A DNA stretch of 11,345 nucleotides from the NCBI GenBank assembly GCA_017550765.1, contig JAFZOC010000288.1, positions 1-11,345 on the forward strand, in the 5' to 3' direction. The notes under the pieces were generated by a model. It did no database searches. It was given only the letters and a program-made list of their open reading frames with translations, and was not told the origin of the DNA. This stretch comes from Oscillospiraceae bacterium. GTDB taxonomy: Bacteria; Bacillota_A; Clostridia; Oscillospirales; Oscillospiraceae. Below, piece after piece: positions 1 through 5,970 of the stretch. The translations under genes were made by a program, and so were the position numbers. How positions within the stretch are numbered: position 1 is the stretch's first letter; each line of letters starts with the position of its first letter.

Positions 1-618
1 GCTGCGCCGGGACAGGATCTGGACCGCCCGGCGGATCTCCTCGCCCCGGCTCACCACCGGGTCGATGTGCCCCGCGGCGGCCAGAGCGGTCAGGTCCCGG
101 CTGTACTGGTCCAGGACCCGGGTCTCCACCCGGCGGGCGGTGCGCCCCAGAGAGCCCAGCTGCTGCCGTCCGCCGGAGGCGGGGCGGCCGAAGATCGCCA
201 CGATGTCTGTATAGATGTCGTTGAGATCCGCCCCCGCGCTGCGCAGGACCGCCGCGCCGCCGCAGTCCGGCTGGCGCAGGATCCCCAGGAGCAGGTGCTC
301 CGTGCCGATGAAGCCCTGGCGCAGAGACTCCGCCTCTACGGCGGCGGTCTCCATGGCCTGGCGGGCGTGCTCGCTGAGCCCCAGGACCGGGCCGCCGGGG
401 GCTCCGCAGCCGTACAGCTCGGTCAGGGCCCGGCGCAGAGCGGGCCCCTCCAGACCGCGGCGCAGCAGGACCCGGGCCCCCAGGCTCTCCCGTTCGGCCA
501 GGATGCCCAGGAGCAGATGCTCCGTCCCCACGGTGCTGTGGCCCAGATCCCGGGCGGCCCCCCGGGCGTTCTCGATGGCGGTCTCCGCCCGCTGGGAGAA
601 TTTTTCGTTGCTTCTCAT
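1..618 (-). CDS. clpC: ATP-dependent Clp protease ATP-binding subunit ClpC, N-terminal part (cut by left edge)
   Basis: The visible 206 residues form the N-terminal region of a ClpC-type Hsp100 unfoldase, a cytoplasmic AAA+ ring that feeds substrates to ClpP. Two tandem Clp_N repeats are clear: the motif GTEHLLLGIL occurs at residues 31-40 and again at 105-114. A charged linker follows, then the start of the first AAA+ domain (HIDPVVSRGEEIRRAVQIL, residues 184-202), which corresponds to the family's DPVIGR segment with Ser in place of Gly. The Walker A motif and everything after it lie beyond the edge. The ATG at 616-618 is preceded by a strong AAGGAGG ribosome site. The neighbour is a divergent ferredoxin gene, so the ctsR-mcsA-mcsB genes that often precede clpC in Firmicutes are absent here. 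No CtsR-type heptamer repeat or CIRCE element was seen upstream, and no convincing promoter was found. ClpB is less likely because the Clp_N repeats read as ClpC. Confidence 0.93.
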   Translation of the reverse strand, partial: MRSNEKFSQRAETAIENARGAARDLGHSTVGTEHLLLGILAERESLGARVLLRRGLEGPALRRALTELYGCGAPGGPVLGLSEHARQAMETAAVEAESLRQGFIGTEHLLLGILRQPDCGGAAVLRSAGADLNDIYTDIVAIFGRPASGGRQQLGSLGRTARRVETRVLDQYSRDLTALAAAGHIDPVVSRGEEIRRAVQILSRRS

Positions 619-844
619 ACTGGCCTCCTTGCCGGAAGAGCGTCCCTCGGCGCTCCTTCCCATTATGGCCCCGCGGTCCCGCCGAATGGGGCGAAACCCG
701 TGGACGCGGGAAAATTATGGCCAGAATTTCCGCATTTCATCAGTCCAGGTGAAAAGTGACTATTGATTTTTCAGGGGGATGTGCTACAATGATGCCACAA
801 TTGGTCTGAATAGGCCAAAAACATACTGATATGGAGGGGATCCC
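619..844. other. Divergent intergenic region, clpC / ferredoxin
   Basis: About 225 bases separate the clpC start from the ferredoxin start. The right part holds the ferredoxin promoter. On the minus strand two CATAAT hexamers occur (around 661-666 and 714-719), but neither has a good -35 element at the right distance, so the clpC promoter is left open. Apart from shadow frames, nothing looks coding. Confidence 0.6.
763..790 (+). promoter_or_regulatory. Sigma-A type promoter for the ferredoxin gene
   Basis: TTGATT (763-768) and TACAAT (785-790) are separated by 16 bases. A TGC directly before the -10 gives an extended -10. The distance to the ATG at 845 leaves a leader of roughly 45-50 bases. 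Confidence 0.75.
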
Positions 845-1015
845 ATGCCGTACGTGATCACTGACGAGTGCCTGTCCTGTGGCTCCTGCGCTGCTCAGTG
901 CCCTGCCGAAGCCATCGATATGGGCGAGCTGCACTATGAGATCGACCCGGAGAAGTGCCTGGAGTGCGGTTCCTGCGCTGCCCAGTGCCCTGCCGAGGCC
1001 ATCGAGCTGGCGTAA
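845..1015 (+). CDS. 2[4Fe-4S] clostridial-type ferredoxin (56 aa)
   Basis: A small soluble electron carrier that takes low-potential electrons from enzymes such as pyruvate:ferredoxin oxidoreductase and passes them to hydrogenase or other reductases (family knowledge). The 56-residue product has two perfect cluster-binding motifs: C9-x2-C12-x2-C15-x3-C19-P and C38-x2-C41-x2-C44-x3-C48-P. The two halves are nearly identical, with CGSCAAQCPAEAI in both and a spacing of 29 residues, which is the known ancient duplication of this family. The length is typical of clostridial ferredoxins. The ATG at 845 follows a GGAGGGGA ribosome site. The gene has its own promoter and an intrinsic terminator just after the stop, so it is probably monocistronic and strongly expressed. 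The codons for the repeated half are almost the same at DNA level. Confidence 0.97.
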   Translation: MPYVITDECLSCGSCAAQCPAEAIDMGELHYEIDPEKCLECGSCAAQCPAEAIELA

Positions 1016-1030
1016 GTCAACAAAAGAGTA

Positions 1031-1060
1031 AAGGCGAGCCGCGGCTCGCCTTTTTCTTTT
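1031..1060 (+). terminator. Rho-independent terminator after the ferredoxin gene
   Basis: A GC-rich hairpin, AAGGCGAGC with its complement GCTCGCCTT around a CGCG loop (1031-1052), is followed by a T-rich run to about 1060. It lies 15 bases after the ferredoxin stop. It isolates the ferredoxin gene from the methyltransferase downstream. Confidence 0.93.
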
Positions 1061-1208
1061 TATGCAGGAGCGCGAGGGACTTTTGCGGGAGCGCGGGGGA
1101 CCGCCCGGGCGGTACGGCCCGGGGCGCCCGGCGCCGAGCGCCCGGGAAAGGCCCGGGATCGGCGGCAGGGACCGTCGGCCCCTGCGCGACCGGAGAGGAG
1201 GGGAGGAT

Positions 1209-1931
1209 ATGCCCGTTTTTACAGAGCTCTGGCCGGGGGGACCGGTCTTCGCGGCCGCGCCCCAGGCGCCCATGACCACGGACAGCGTCCTGCTGGCCCA
1301 TTTCGTCCCCCTGCGGGGCGCGGAGCGGGGGATCGACCTGGGCTGCTCCACGGGCCTGCTGACGCTGCTGCTCTGCCGGCGGTCCCCGGCGCTGCGGATG
1401 GTCGGCCTGGAGCTCCAGGCGGACACGGCGGCCCTGGGGCGGGACTGCCTGACGAAGAACGCCCTGGCGGATCGGGCGCAGATCCTCACCGGGGACATCC
1501 GGGACCACCGCGCCCTCTTCCCCGCGCCGGGACGCTTCGACCTGGCGGTGTCGGACCCGCCCTATTTCCCTCTGGGCAGCGGGGCCCGCTCACCGGACGC
1601 CGGGCGGGACCTGGCCCGCAGCGAGGCCGGCTGCAGCCTGGAGGAGCTCTGCGCCGCGGCGGCCTGGCTCCTGCGCACCGGCGGGCGCTTCTGTCTGGTC
1701 CACCGGCCGGAGCGCCTGGCGGAGCTCTTCTGCTGCATGCGCGCCGCAGGCCTGGAGCCCAAGCGCCTGCGCCTGGTGCAACGATGCGCTGACAGCGCCC
1801 CCAGCCTGGCGCTGGTCGAGGGCCGCCGGGGCGGCAAGCCGGGCCTCAGGATCGAGCCGGCCCTGGTCCTGCGGGACGCCGAGGGCCGCGAGAGCGCCGC
1901 GTATCGCCGCATCTGCCACCGGGAGGGCTGA
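1209..1931 (+). CDS. tRNA1(Val) (adenine-37)-N6-methyltransferase family protein (TrmN6/YfiC-like)
   Basis: An S-adenosylmethionine-dependent methyltransferase of 240 residues, of the family that methylates N6 of an adenine in tRNA (E. coli YfiC/TrmN6, B. subtilis YabB). The start MPVFTELWPG and the segment MTTDSVLLAHFV match the usual opening of the family. Motif I, the cofactor-binding loop, is GIDLGCSTGLLTLLL (residues 41-55). An acidic residue after the next strand is at GLELQ (66-70). The catalytic motif is SDPPYF (115-120), where most relatives have NPPY. The ATG at 1209 is chosen because a GGAGGGGAGG ribosome site lies just before it and homology begins there. The frame is open upstream to 1062, but that stretch encodes only Arg/Gly/Pro-rich sequence. 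The gene stands alone between two transcription signals. Exact tRNA target not shown by the sequence. Confidence 0.88.
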   Translation: MPVFTELWPGGPVFAAAPQAPMTTDSVLLAHFVPLRGAERGIDLGCSTGLLTLLLCRRSPALRMVGLELQADTAALGRDCLTKNALADRAQILTGDIRDHRALFPAPGRFDLAVSDPPYFPLGSGARSPDAGRDLARSEAGCSLEELCAAAAWLLRTGGRFCLVHRPERLAELFCCMRAAGLEPKRLRLVQRCADSAPSLALVEGRRGGKPGLRIEPALVLRDAEGRESAAYRRICHREG

Positions 1932-1943
1932 CCCGGGCGCCCC

Positions 1944-1972
1944 TTGACGAACGGGCGGGGCTGCTGCAGAAT
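1944..1972 (+). promoter_or_regulatory. Sigma-A type promoter for the CFI-box protein gene
   Basis: TTGACG (1944-1949) and CAGAAT (1967-1972) are 17 bases apart, immediately after the methyltransferase stop. The -35 is near consensus and the -10 moderate. Transcription would start near 1979. Confidence 0.6.
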
Positions 1973-1994
1973 GAAAGGGAAGAGACCTGCCGCG

Positions 1995-2014
1995 CCGGAC
2001 CGACCGCGGTCCGG
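1995..2014 (+). promoter_or_regulatory. Leader hairpin upstream of the CFI-box protein
   Basis: A perfect 8-bp stem, CCGGACCG with CGGTCCGG around an ACCG loop, sits in the predicted leader about 14 bases before the GGAGG ribosome site. There is no T-run, so it is not a terminator. It could modulate translation or mRNA stability (inference). Confidence 0.45.
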
Positions 2015-2035
2015 ATACGAAAGATATGGAGGAAG

Positions 2036-2638
2036 ATGGGCACGAAAGCAAGGAAGATGCCCCATTGGGAATTCGCAAAGATACCGGTCGGAAAGTTACC
2101 GGGTAGTATAAGCAGACCCGGTGACTGTTGTCTGCTTCTTGCGAAAGGCAGCAAGTCAAAATTTGCATATTGCGGTTATTGGTGCAGATCGACAGGTTCA
2201 TGGATAGACAAAGAAACGTATTTCAAATATTGCTGTAACCATGGAATGAGACGGTATTATCAAGATGGGCCAATTGATTGCGATTTTCTTAAGCCAGATG
2301 AGGTCTACCTTGAAGAAGGCTGCTTCCTGACCTCCGCCTGCGTGGAGGCCAGGGGCCTGGCGGACGACTGCCACGAGCTGCAGGTCCTGCGCGCCTACCG
2401 GGACGGATATCTGCGCGCGCTGCCGGAGGGTCCGGCGGAGATCGAGGAGTACTACGCGATCGCGCCGCAGATCGTCGAGGCCATCCGTCAGCGGAGCGAC
2501 GCCGCGCAGATCTTCGACGGGATCTACGAGACGCTGGTGCGCCCCTGCGTGGAGCTCATCGAGCGGGGCGAGCCGGGAGCCGCCCATGCGCTCTACCGCG
2601 AGACCGCCCTGCGCCTGAAGGAGCAGTACCTGGGCTGA
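2036..2638 (+). CDS. CFI-box-CTERM-type domain protein with a cysteine-rich N-terminal half
   Basis: A 200-residue protein of unknown function. The C-terminal half (from about residue 96) resembles the small domain known in Clostridia as CFI-box-CTERM: it opens with GCFLTSACVEARGLADDCHE, continues with LRAYRDGYLR and EIEEYYAIAPQIVEAI, and ends with RPCVELIERGEPGAAHALYR. The domain is usually found at the end of otherwise different proteins. The N-terminal half is rich in Cys and Tyr: Cys at 31, 32, 46, 50, 66, 67 and 82, in a CGYWC...YCC...DC pattern that may bind metal or form disulfides. No signal peptide or membrane helix is seen. The start at 2036 has a GGAGG site only 3 bases away, and Met8 (2057) is a possible alternative. 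DNA for residues 1-95 is clearly AT-richer than DNA for the C-terminal domain, suggesting a mosaic origin. The gene has its own promoter and terminator. Confidence 0.8.
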   Translation: MGTKARKMPHWEFAKIPVGKLPGSISRPGDCCLLLAKGSKSKFAYCGYWCRSTGSWIDKETYFKYCCNHGMRRYYQDGPIDCDFLKPDEVYLEEGCFLTSACVEARGLADDCHELQVLRAYRDGYLRALPEGPAEIEEYYAIAPQIVEAIRQRSDAAQIFDGIYETLVRPCVELIERGEPGAAHALYRETALRLKEQYLG

Positions 2639-2685
2639 GCACGCCCCAAAGCACGGGAACGGCGGCGGGGACGCCGCGGAGAACG

Positions 2686-2723
2686 ACAGGAGAGGCCGCG
2701 CCGAAAGGCGCGGCCTCTCCTGT
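2686..2723. terminator. Strong hairpin terminator between convergent genes
   Basis: A perfect 17-bp stem (2686-2702 with 2707-2723) is closed by a GAAA tetraloop. It lies between the CFI-box gene (plus) and the convergent HAD gene (minus). The T-run is poor (TGTTC), so termination rests on stem strength. It may serve both strands or protect mRNA 3' ends. Confidence 0.75.
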
Positions 2724-2796
2724 TCATCATCCCGCAGAGCGCATCAGGCGATATGCCCGGGCCTGTGCCGCAAGTCCGGATCGCCGGGCCTCCCGC

Positions 2797-3522
2797 TCAG
2801 CGGCAGAGGCGGCGCCGGAGCTTTCCCAGGTCCATGCCCTGCTGGTCGTAGCCTCCGGCGCCCCGGGGGGAGAGGGCCGAGCGGATCACCCAGGCGTCCC
2901 TCCCGAGCTGCCGCGCGCCCTGCCCGTCGCAGACGGGCTCGTTGCCGATCATCAGGCAGCGGGAGGGGTCCAGGCCCCGCTGCGCCAGGGCCAGCCGGAA
3001 GAAGCGGGGGTCCGGCTTCCTGCATCCGGCCTCCGAGGAGATGAAGATCCCGTCGAAGGCGTCCGCGATGCCCAGCAGTTCCAGTTCCGGCCGGGTGAAG
3101 AGGCTCTGGGCGTTGCTCAGCAGCAGCACCTGGCCCCGCTCCCGCAGCACGTCCAGGAGCGCACGCGCCCCGGCGTAGAGCCGCAGATGGGTGGTGGAGC
3201 TGCGGCGGAAGGCCCAGGCCGTCTCGGCGATCTGTTCCGGCGTGGGATCCGCGCCGGCCTCGCGATAGAGCCGGCGGAAGACCTCCCCCAGATCGATCTC
3301 CGGGCAGGCGCCGGGGATGCCCCGGTCCCGCTCCAGCAGCCGCGCCTCCGCCTCTCTCACGGCCCGGAGATAGGCGTCGCGCAGCGCCCGTGGGCGATAG
3401 ACCGCGCCGTGAGGCGCAAGAAGACCAGCCATCCGCATCCAGTGGGATGGCTGGTCTTCATCAGTATGGATGTCCGCGAGGGTCCCGTACAAGTCGAACA
3501 GATATGCCTCGTATGCTTCCAT
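2797..3522 (-). CDS. HAD superfamily hydrolase (subfamily IA-like)
   Basis: A cytoplasmic haloacid-dehalogenase-fold hydrolase of 241 residues; the substrate is not evident. Motif I is LFDLYGTLAD, with nucleophile Asp10 and Tyr12 at the position where phosphatases carry a second Asp. Motif II is LLLSNAQ (Ser136). Motif III is CRKPDP (Lys169). Motif IV is MIGNEPVCDGQGA, in which Asn194 replaces the usual first Asp and Asp199 is kept. A helical cap region lies between motifs I and II (about residues 20-110). The variant residues mean that a normal phosphatase activity is not assured. The ATG at 3520-3522 lies 25 bases after the abrB stop, so the two are probably one operon, although the ribosome site is weak. 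The first 45 codons are AT-richer than the rest and contain a 15-bp perfect inverted repeat. Confidence 0.88.
   Translation of the reverse strand: MEAYEAYLFDLYGTLADIHTDEDQPSHWMRMAGLLAPHGAVYRPRALRDAYLRAVREAEARLLERDRGIPGACPEIDLGEVFRRLYREAGADPTPEQIAETAWAFRRSSTTHLRLYAGARALLDVLRERGQVLLLSNAQSLFTRPELELLGIADAFDGIFISSEAGCRKPDPRFFRLALAQRGLDPSRCLMIGNEPVCDGQGARQLGRDAWVIRSALSPRGAGGYDQQGMDLGKLRRRLCR
3420..3459. repeat. 15-bp perfect inverted repeat inside the HAD gene
   Basis: Arms at 3420-3434 and 3445-3459 are exact complements around a 10-base loop. On the coding (minus) strand it spans codons 22-36 of the HAD hydrolase. There is no following T-run. The stem would lie about 65 bases into the HAD message. 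Confidence 0.9.
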
Positions 3523-3547
3523 GCCGCTTGGCGCTTTCTATGCGAGC

Positions 3548-3793
3548 TCAGATGCGGCCCCTGAGTTTCGCGATGCAGTCGGAGCAGACGTTGCGGCCCT
3601 TGTAGCTGACAAGGTCTCTGGTGCTGTCGCAGAAAACACAGCTCAGCTGATACTTGCGGAGAATAATGCTGTCGTCCTCCACATATATCTCTAACGCGTC
3701 TTTTTCCTCGATGTCCAGCGTACGGCGCAGCTCGATGGGAAGAACGATCCGCCCCAATTCGTCGACCTTTCGGACGATCCCGGTGGATTTCAT
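3548..3793 (-). CDS. abrB: AbrB family transition-state regulator with C-terminal CxxC pairs
   Basis: An 81-residue DNA-binding regulator of the AbrB/SpoVT swapped-hairpin class, which in Firmicutes represses stationary-phase and sporulation genes during growth. The N-terminal DNA-binding domain is canonical: MKSTGIVRKVDELGRIVLPI and ELRRTLDIEEKDALEIYVED. The C-terminal third carries two cysteine pairs, C52-x2-C55 and C70-x2-C73 (CVFC and CSDC), as in many clostridial AbrB proteins, and may hold a structural zinc (inference). The ATG at 3791-3793 has an AAAGGAG ribosome site at good distance. It is the first gene of a probable operon with the HAD hydrolase, behind a strong promoter and a structured leader of about 95 bases. 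It faces away from spmA, so regulation of that promoter region by AbrB itself is plausible but not shown. Confidence 0.93.
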   Translation of the reverse strand: MKSTGIVRKVDELGRIVLPIELRRTLDIEEKDALEIYVEDDSIILRKYQLSCVFCDSTRDLVSYKGRNVCSDCIAKLRGRI

Positions 3794-3810
3794 ACCCTTG
3801 CTCCTTTCGA

Positions 3811-3881
3811 GATCCGGAGGCCCAGCCCTGGGGCTGCAGACGGTCTGACGGCCCCGGATCGAGCATGTCGTGTATCGACAT
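3811..3881 (-). promoter_or_regulatory. Structured leader of abrB with dyad symmetries
   Basis: Three inverted repeats lie between the abrB promoter and its ribosome site. ATGTCG/CGACAT occupies 3865-3881, just inside the predicted transcript start. GATCCGG/CCGGATC pairs 3811-3817 with 3854-3860. CAGCCC/GGGCTG is nested at 3823-3836. The first could be an operator and the others an mRNA fold; neither role is proven. Confidence 0.4.
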
Positions 3882-3894
3882 ACCAGTTTAGGAT

Positions 3895-3923
3895 AGTATA
3901 CACAGTTTTCCCGGACTGTTCAA
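3895..3923 (-). promoter_or_regulatory. Near-consensus sigma-A promoter for abrB
   Basis: On the minus strand TTGAAC (3918-3923) and TATACT (3895-3900) are 17 bases apart, with TGTG before the -10. Both hexamers match the vegetative consensus in five of six positions. Transcription would start near 3888. Confidence 0.85.
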
Positions 3924-3978
3924 CTGATATTTTAGAAAAGCCTTGAAAAGACTGGATTTTTGGAGGATCGAGAGGAAA

Positions 3979-4551
3979 ATGCTGCTGGGGATCTTGCTGC
4001 TCGTCATCTATCTGGCCGGGACCCTTTACGCCCTCTGGGCCGGGACGGCCGCGGAGGCCGGCGCGGCGGTGATGGAGGGGGCGCAGACTTCCGTCGCCTT
4101 CCTGCTGCAGATCGGCGGCGGCATCTGCCTGTGGAGCGGCGTGATGGAGCTCCTGGAGCGCTGCGGCGCCACCGCAGGCCTGGCGCGGCTCCTGCGCCCG
4201 CTGCTCCGGCGGCTCTTCCCCCGGGCCTCCGGGGACCCGGAGGCCCTGACCGCCCTCACCGAGAACATCAGCGCAGATCTCCTGGGCCTGGGCAACGCCG
4301 CTACGCCCGCGGGGATCCGGGCCGCCCGGCGCATGGTCGGCGCGGACGGGCGGGCCACGGATGAGCTCTGTCTGCTGGTGGTGCTGAACACGGCCTCCCT
4401 GCAGCTGCTGCCCACCGGTATCGCCACGGTCCGGGCGGCGGCCGGGGCGACCGCCGCCTTCGACATCCTGCCGGCGGTGTGGATCAGCTCCGCCGCCTCG
4501 GTGTGCGCGGGCCTGGCCGCGGCGGCGCTGCTGCGGCGAGCCTGCCCGTGA
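3979..4551 (+). CDS. spmA: Spore maturation protein A (SpmA)
   Basis: A multi-span membrane protein of 190 residues that acts with SpmB in spore core dehydration (family knowledge from Bacillus and Clostridium). It carries the nucleoside-recognition (Gate) domain hallmark LLGLGNAATPAGIRAA and the later segment NTASLQLLPTG. Hydrophobic segments are visible at the N terminus (LLGILLLVIYLAGTLYALWA), in the middle (SVAFLLQIGGGICLW) and at the C terminus (WISSAASVCAGLAAAALL). I chose the ATG at 3979 over an in-frame TTG at 3943: the ATG follows GGAGG and AGAGG sites and matches where relatives start, while the TTG has no ribosome site. Length is close to the usual 190-200. The stop overlaps the GTG start of spmB, so the two are translated together. 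No good sporulation promoter was found upstream. Confidence 0.93.
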   Translation: MLLGILLLVIYLAGTLYALWAGTAAEAGAAVMEGAQTSVAFLLQIGGGICLWSGVMELLERCGATAGLARLLRPLLRRLFPRASGDPEALTALTENISADLLGLGNAATPAGIRAARRMVGADGRATDELCLLVVLNTASLQLLPTGIATVRAAAGATAAFDILPAVWISSAASVCAGLAAAALLRRACP

Positions 4552-5069
4552 ACGCGCTCCTTTCGCTGACGGCGCCGCTGCTGATCGCCTGCGCGATGCT
4601 CACCGCCGCCTGTCGGGGGGTGGACGTATATGAGGCGCTGCTCACCGGGGCGCGGCGGGGCCTGCGGACCGCGGCGGAGATCCTGCCGGCGCTGGCGGTG
4701 CTGTTCCCGGCGATCGCGCTGCTGCGGGCCTCGGGGCTGCTGGACCTGCTGGAGCGCTGGCTCGCGCCGCTGCTGCAGGCCCTGGGCGTGCCGCCGGAGA
4801 CGACGCCGCTGATGCTGCTGCGGCCCCTCTCCGGCAGCGGCGCCCTCTCGATCGGGGCGGACATCATCAGCCGCTGCGGGCCGGACTCGCTGGAGGGCCG
4901 GACGGCGGCGGTGATGCTGGGCTCCAGCGAGACCACCTTCTATGTGGTGGCGGTGTACTTTTCCGCCGCCGGGGCCCGGAACAGCCGCTGGGCCATCCCC
5001 GCGGCCCTCTGCGCGGACCTGGTCTGCTTCCTCTCCTCGGCCTGGATCTGCCGGGCCCTCTGGGGCTAG
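4548..5069 (+). CDS. spmB: Spore maturation protein B (SpmB)
   Basis: A 173-residue membrane protein and partner of SpmA in spore maturation. Family signatures are LPALAVLFPAIALLRASGLL, LRPLSGSGAL and GSSETTFYVVAVYF, with the C-terminal hydrophobic segment around AALCADLVCFLSSAWI. The GTG at 4548 overlaps the spmA stop as GTGA and gives a protein beginning MNALLSLTAPLLIACAML, matching the hydrophobic start of relatives and close to the 178 residues of the B. subtilis protein. The frame is open upstream to 4479, but that extension lies inside the C-terminal coding region of spmA and is not hydrophobic. The ribosome site is weak, which fits translational coupling. A bidirectional terminator follows. 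Confidence 0.92.
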   Translation: MNALLSLTAPLLIACAMLTAACRGVDVYEALLTGARRGLRTAAEILPALAVLFPAIALLRASGLLDLLERWLAPLLQALGVPPETTPLMLLRPLSGSGALSIGADIISRCGPDSLEGRTAAVMLGSSETTFYVVAVYFSAAGARNSRWAIPAALCADLVCFLSSAWICRALWG

Positions 5070-5102
5070 CTCGACTGGGGGGACACAGACGGGGCCAGGC
5101 CC

Positions 5103-5146
5103 CCGAAAAGGACAGGCCGGACCCCGATCCGGCCTGTCCTTTTCGG
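5103..5146. terminator. Bidirectional intrinsic terminator between spmB and sigG
   Basis: A 19-bp perfect stem (5103-5121 with 5128-5146) has a 6-base loop. The stem contains AAAA on the left and TTTT on the right, so either transcript would form a hairpin with a short U stretch. It lies between two convergent genes, 33 bases after the spmB stop and 11 bases from the sigG stop. Confidence 0.92.
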
Positions 5147-5157
5147 ACGTTCCGCGC

Positions 5158-5937
5158 TCACGACGCGGTGATGTTCTTTTTGATCTGCTGGATGGCGTTC
5201 TTCTCCAGACGGGAGACCTGCGCCTGGGAGATGCCCACGGCCTTCGCCACCTCCATCTGGGTCCGCCCGTCGTAGTAGCGCAGGGCCAGGATGCGCTTTT
5301 CCCGGGGCGTCAGACGCTTGATGGCGTCGGCCAGAGCGATCTGCTCCAGCCAGTGCTCGTCGGTGTTGCGCGTATCGCCGATCTGGTCCATCACAGTGGC
5401 GCTCTCCCCGGCGTCGCTGTACACCGGCTCATAGAGCGAGACCGGGTCGCAGATGGCCTCCAGGGCGAAGACCACGTCCTGCCGGGGGATCGACAGGGCC
5501 TGGGCGATGGCCTCCACGCTGGGCTCCCGGCCCAGCTCCAGACTCAGCTTCTCCTTGGCCTGCAGCACCTTGTAGGCCGTGTCGCGCATGGAGCGCGACA
5601 CCCGCACGGCGCTGTGGTCCCGCAGGAAGCGCCGCAGCTCCCCGGCGATCATGGGGACGCCGTAGGTGGAGAACTGCACGCCCTGGCTCAGGTCGAAGGC
5701 GTCCACGGCTTTGATCAGACCGATGACGCCCACCTGGAAGAGGTCGTCCATGCTCTCGCCGCGGTCGGCGAAACGCTGCACCACGGAGAGGACCAGGCGG
5801 AGGTTGCCCGCGATGAGCGTTTCCCGGGCGGCCTTGTCGCCGGCGCGGGCCTTTTCGAGGAGCTCCCGGGTCTCGGCGCTCTTGAGCACCGGCAGCTGCG
5901 CGGTGTTCACGCCGCAGATCTCCACTTTTCTCTGCAT
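5158..5937 (-). CDS. sigG: RNA polymerase sporulation sigma factor SigG
   Basis: The late forespore sigma factor, 259 residues from the ATG at 5937. The N-terminal VEICGVNTAQLPVLK is diagnostic for sigma-G. Region 2 follows: GNLRLVLSVVQRF (44-56), DDLFQVGVIGLIKAVDAFDL (64-83) and FSTYGVPMIAGELRRFLRD (89-107). Region 3 contains VSRSMRDTAYK, and DPVSLYEPVYSDAGE spans 164-178. Region 4 has the helix-turn-helix TQMEVAKAVGISQAQVSRLE (226-245). Length matches the B. subtilis protein (260). A TTG one codon upstream is possible but the ATG is better; a GGTGG site lies 9 bases before it. In Bacillus sigma-G is made under sigma-F and then its own control, and drives late forespore genes. A sigma-F-like promoter is visible upstream. 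The usual clostridial neighbours spoIIGA and sigE are not present here. Confidence 0.97.
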   Translation of the reverse strand: MQRKVEICGVNTAQLPVLKSAETRELLEKARAGDKAARETLIAGNLRLVLSVVQRFADRGESMDDLFQVGVIGLIKAVDAFDLSQGVQFSTYGVPMIAGELRRFLRDHSAVRVSRSMRDTAYKVLQAKEKLSLELGREPSVEAIAQALSIPRQDVVFALEAICDPVSLYEPVYSDAGESATVMDQIGDTRNTDEHWLEQIALADAIKRLTPREKRILALRYYDGRTQMEVAKAVGISQAQVSRLEKNAIQQIKKNITAS

Positions 5938-5970
5938 CAAAAGGATCCACCCCCGAAAACAAGAGTGGAT

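Noticed and set aside
67..766. Long plus-strand open frames over the clpC region
   Set aside because: They are antisense to a clear ClpC N-terminal domain with a good ribosome site, and their products are low-complexity Arg/Pro/Gly sequence typical of GC-rich shadow frames.
3925..3955. Possible sigma-E promoter before spmA (ATATT-like -35)
   Set aside because: A -35-like TGATATT is present, but the -10 at the right distance (AAAAGACT) matches the CATACAMT consensus poorly; not enough to call.
3943..3978. TTG start for spmA
   Set aside because: No ribosome site precedes it, whereas the ATG at 3979 has GGAGG/AGAGG upstream and fits the family's N-terminus.
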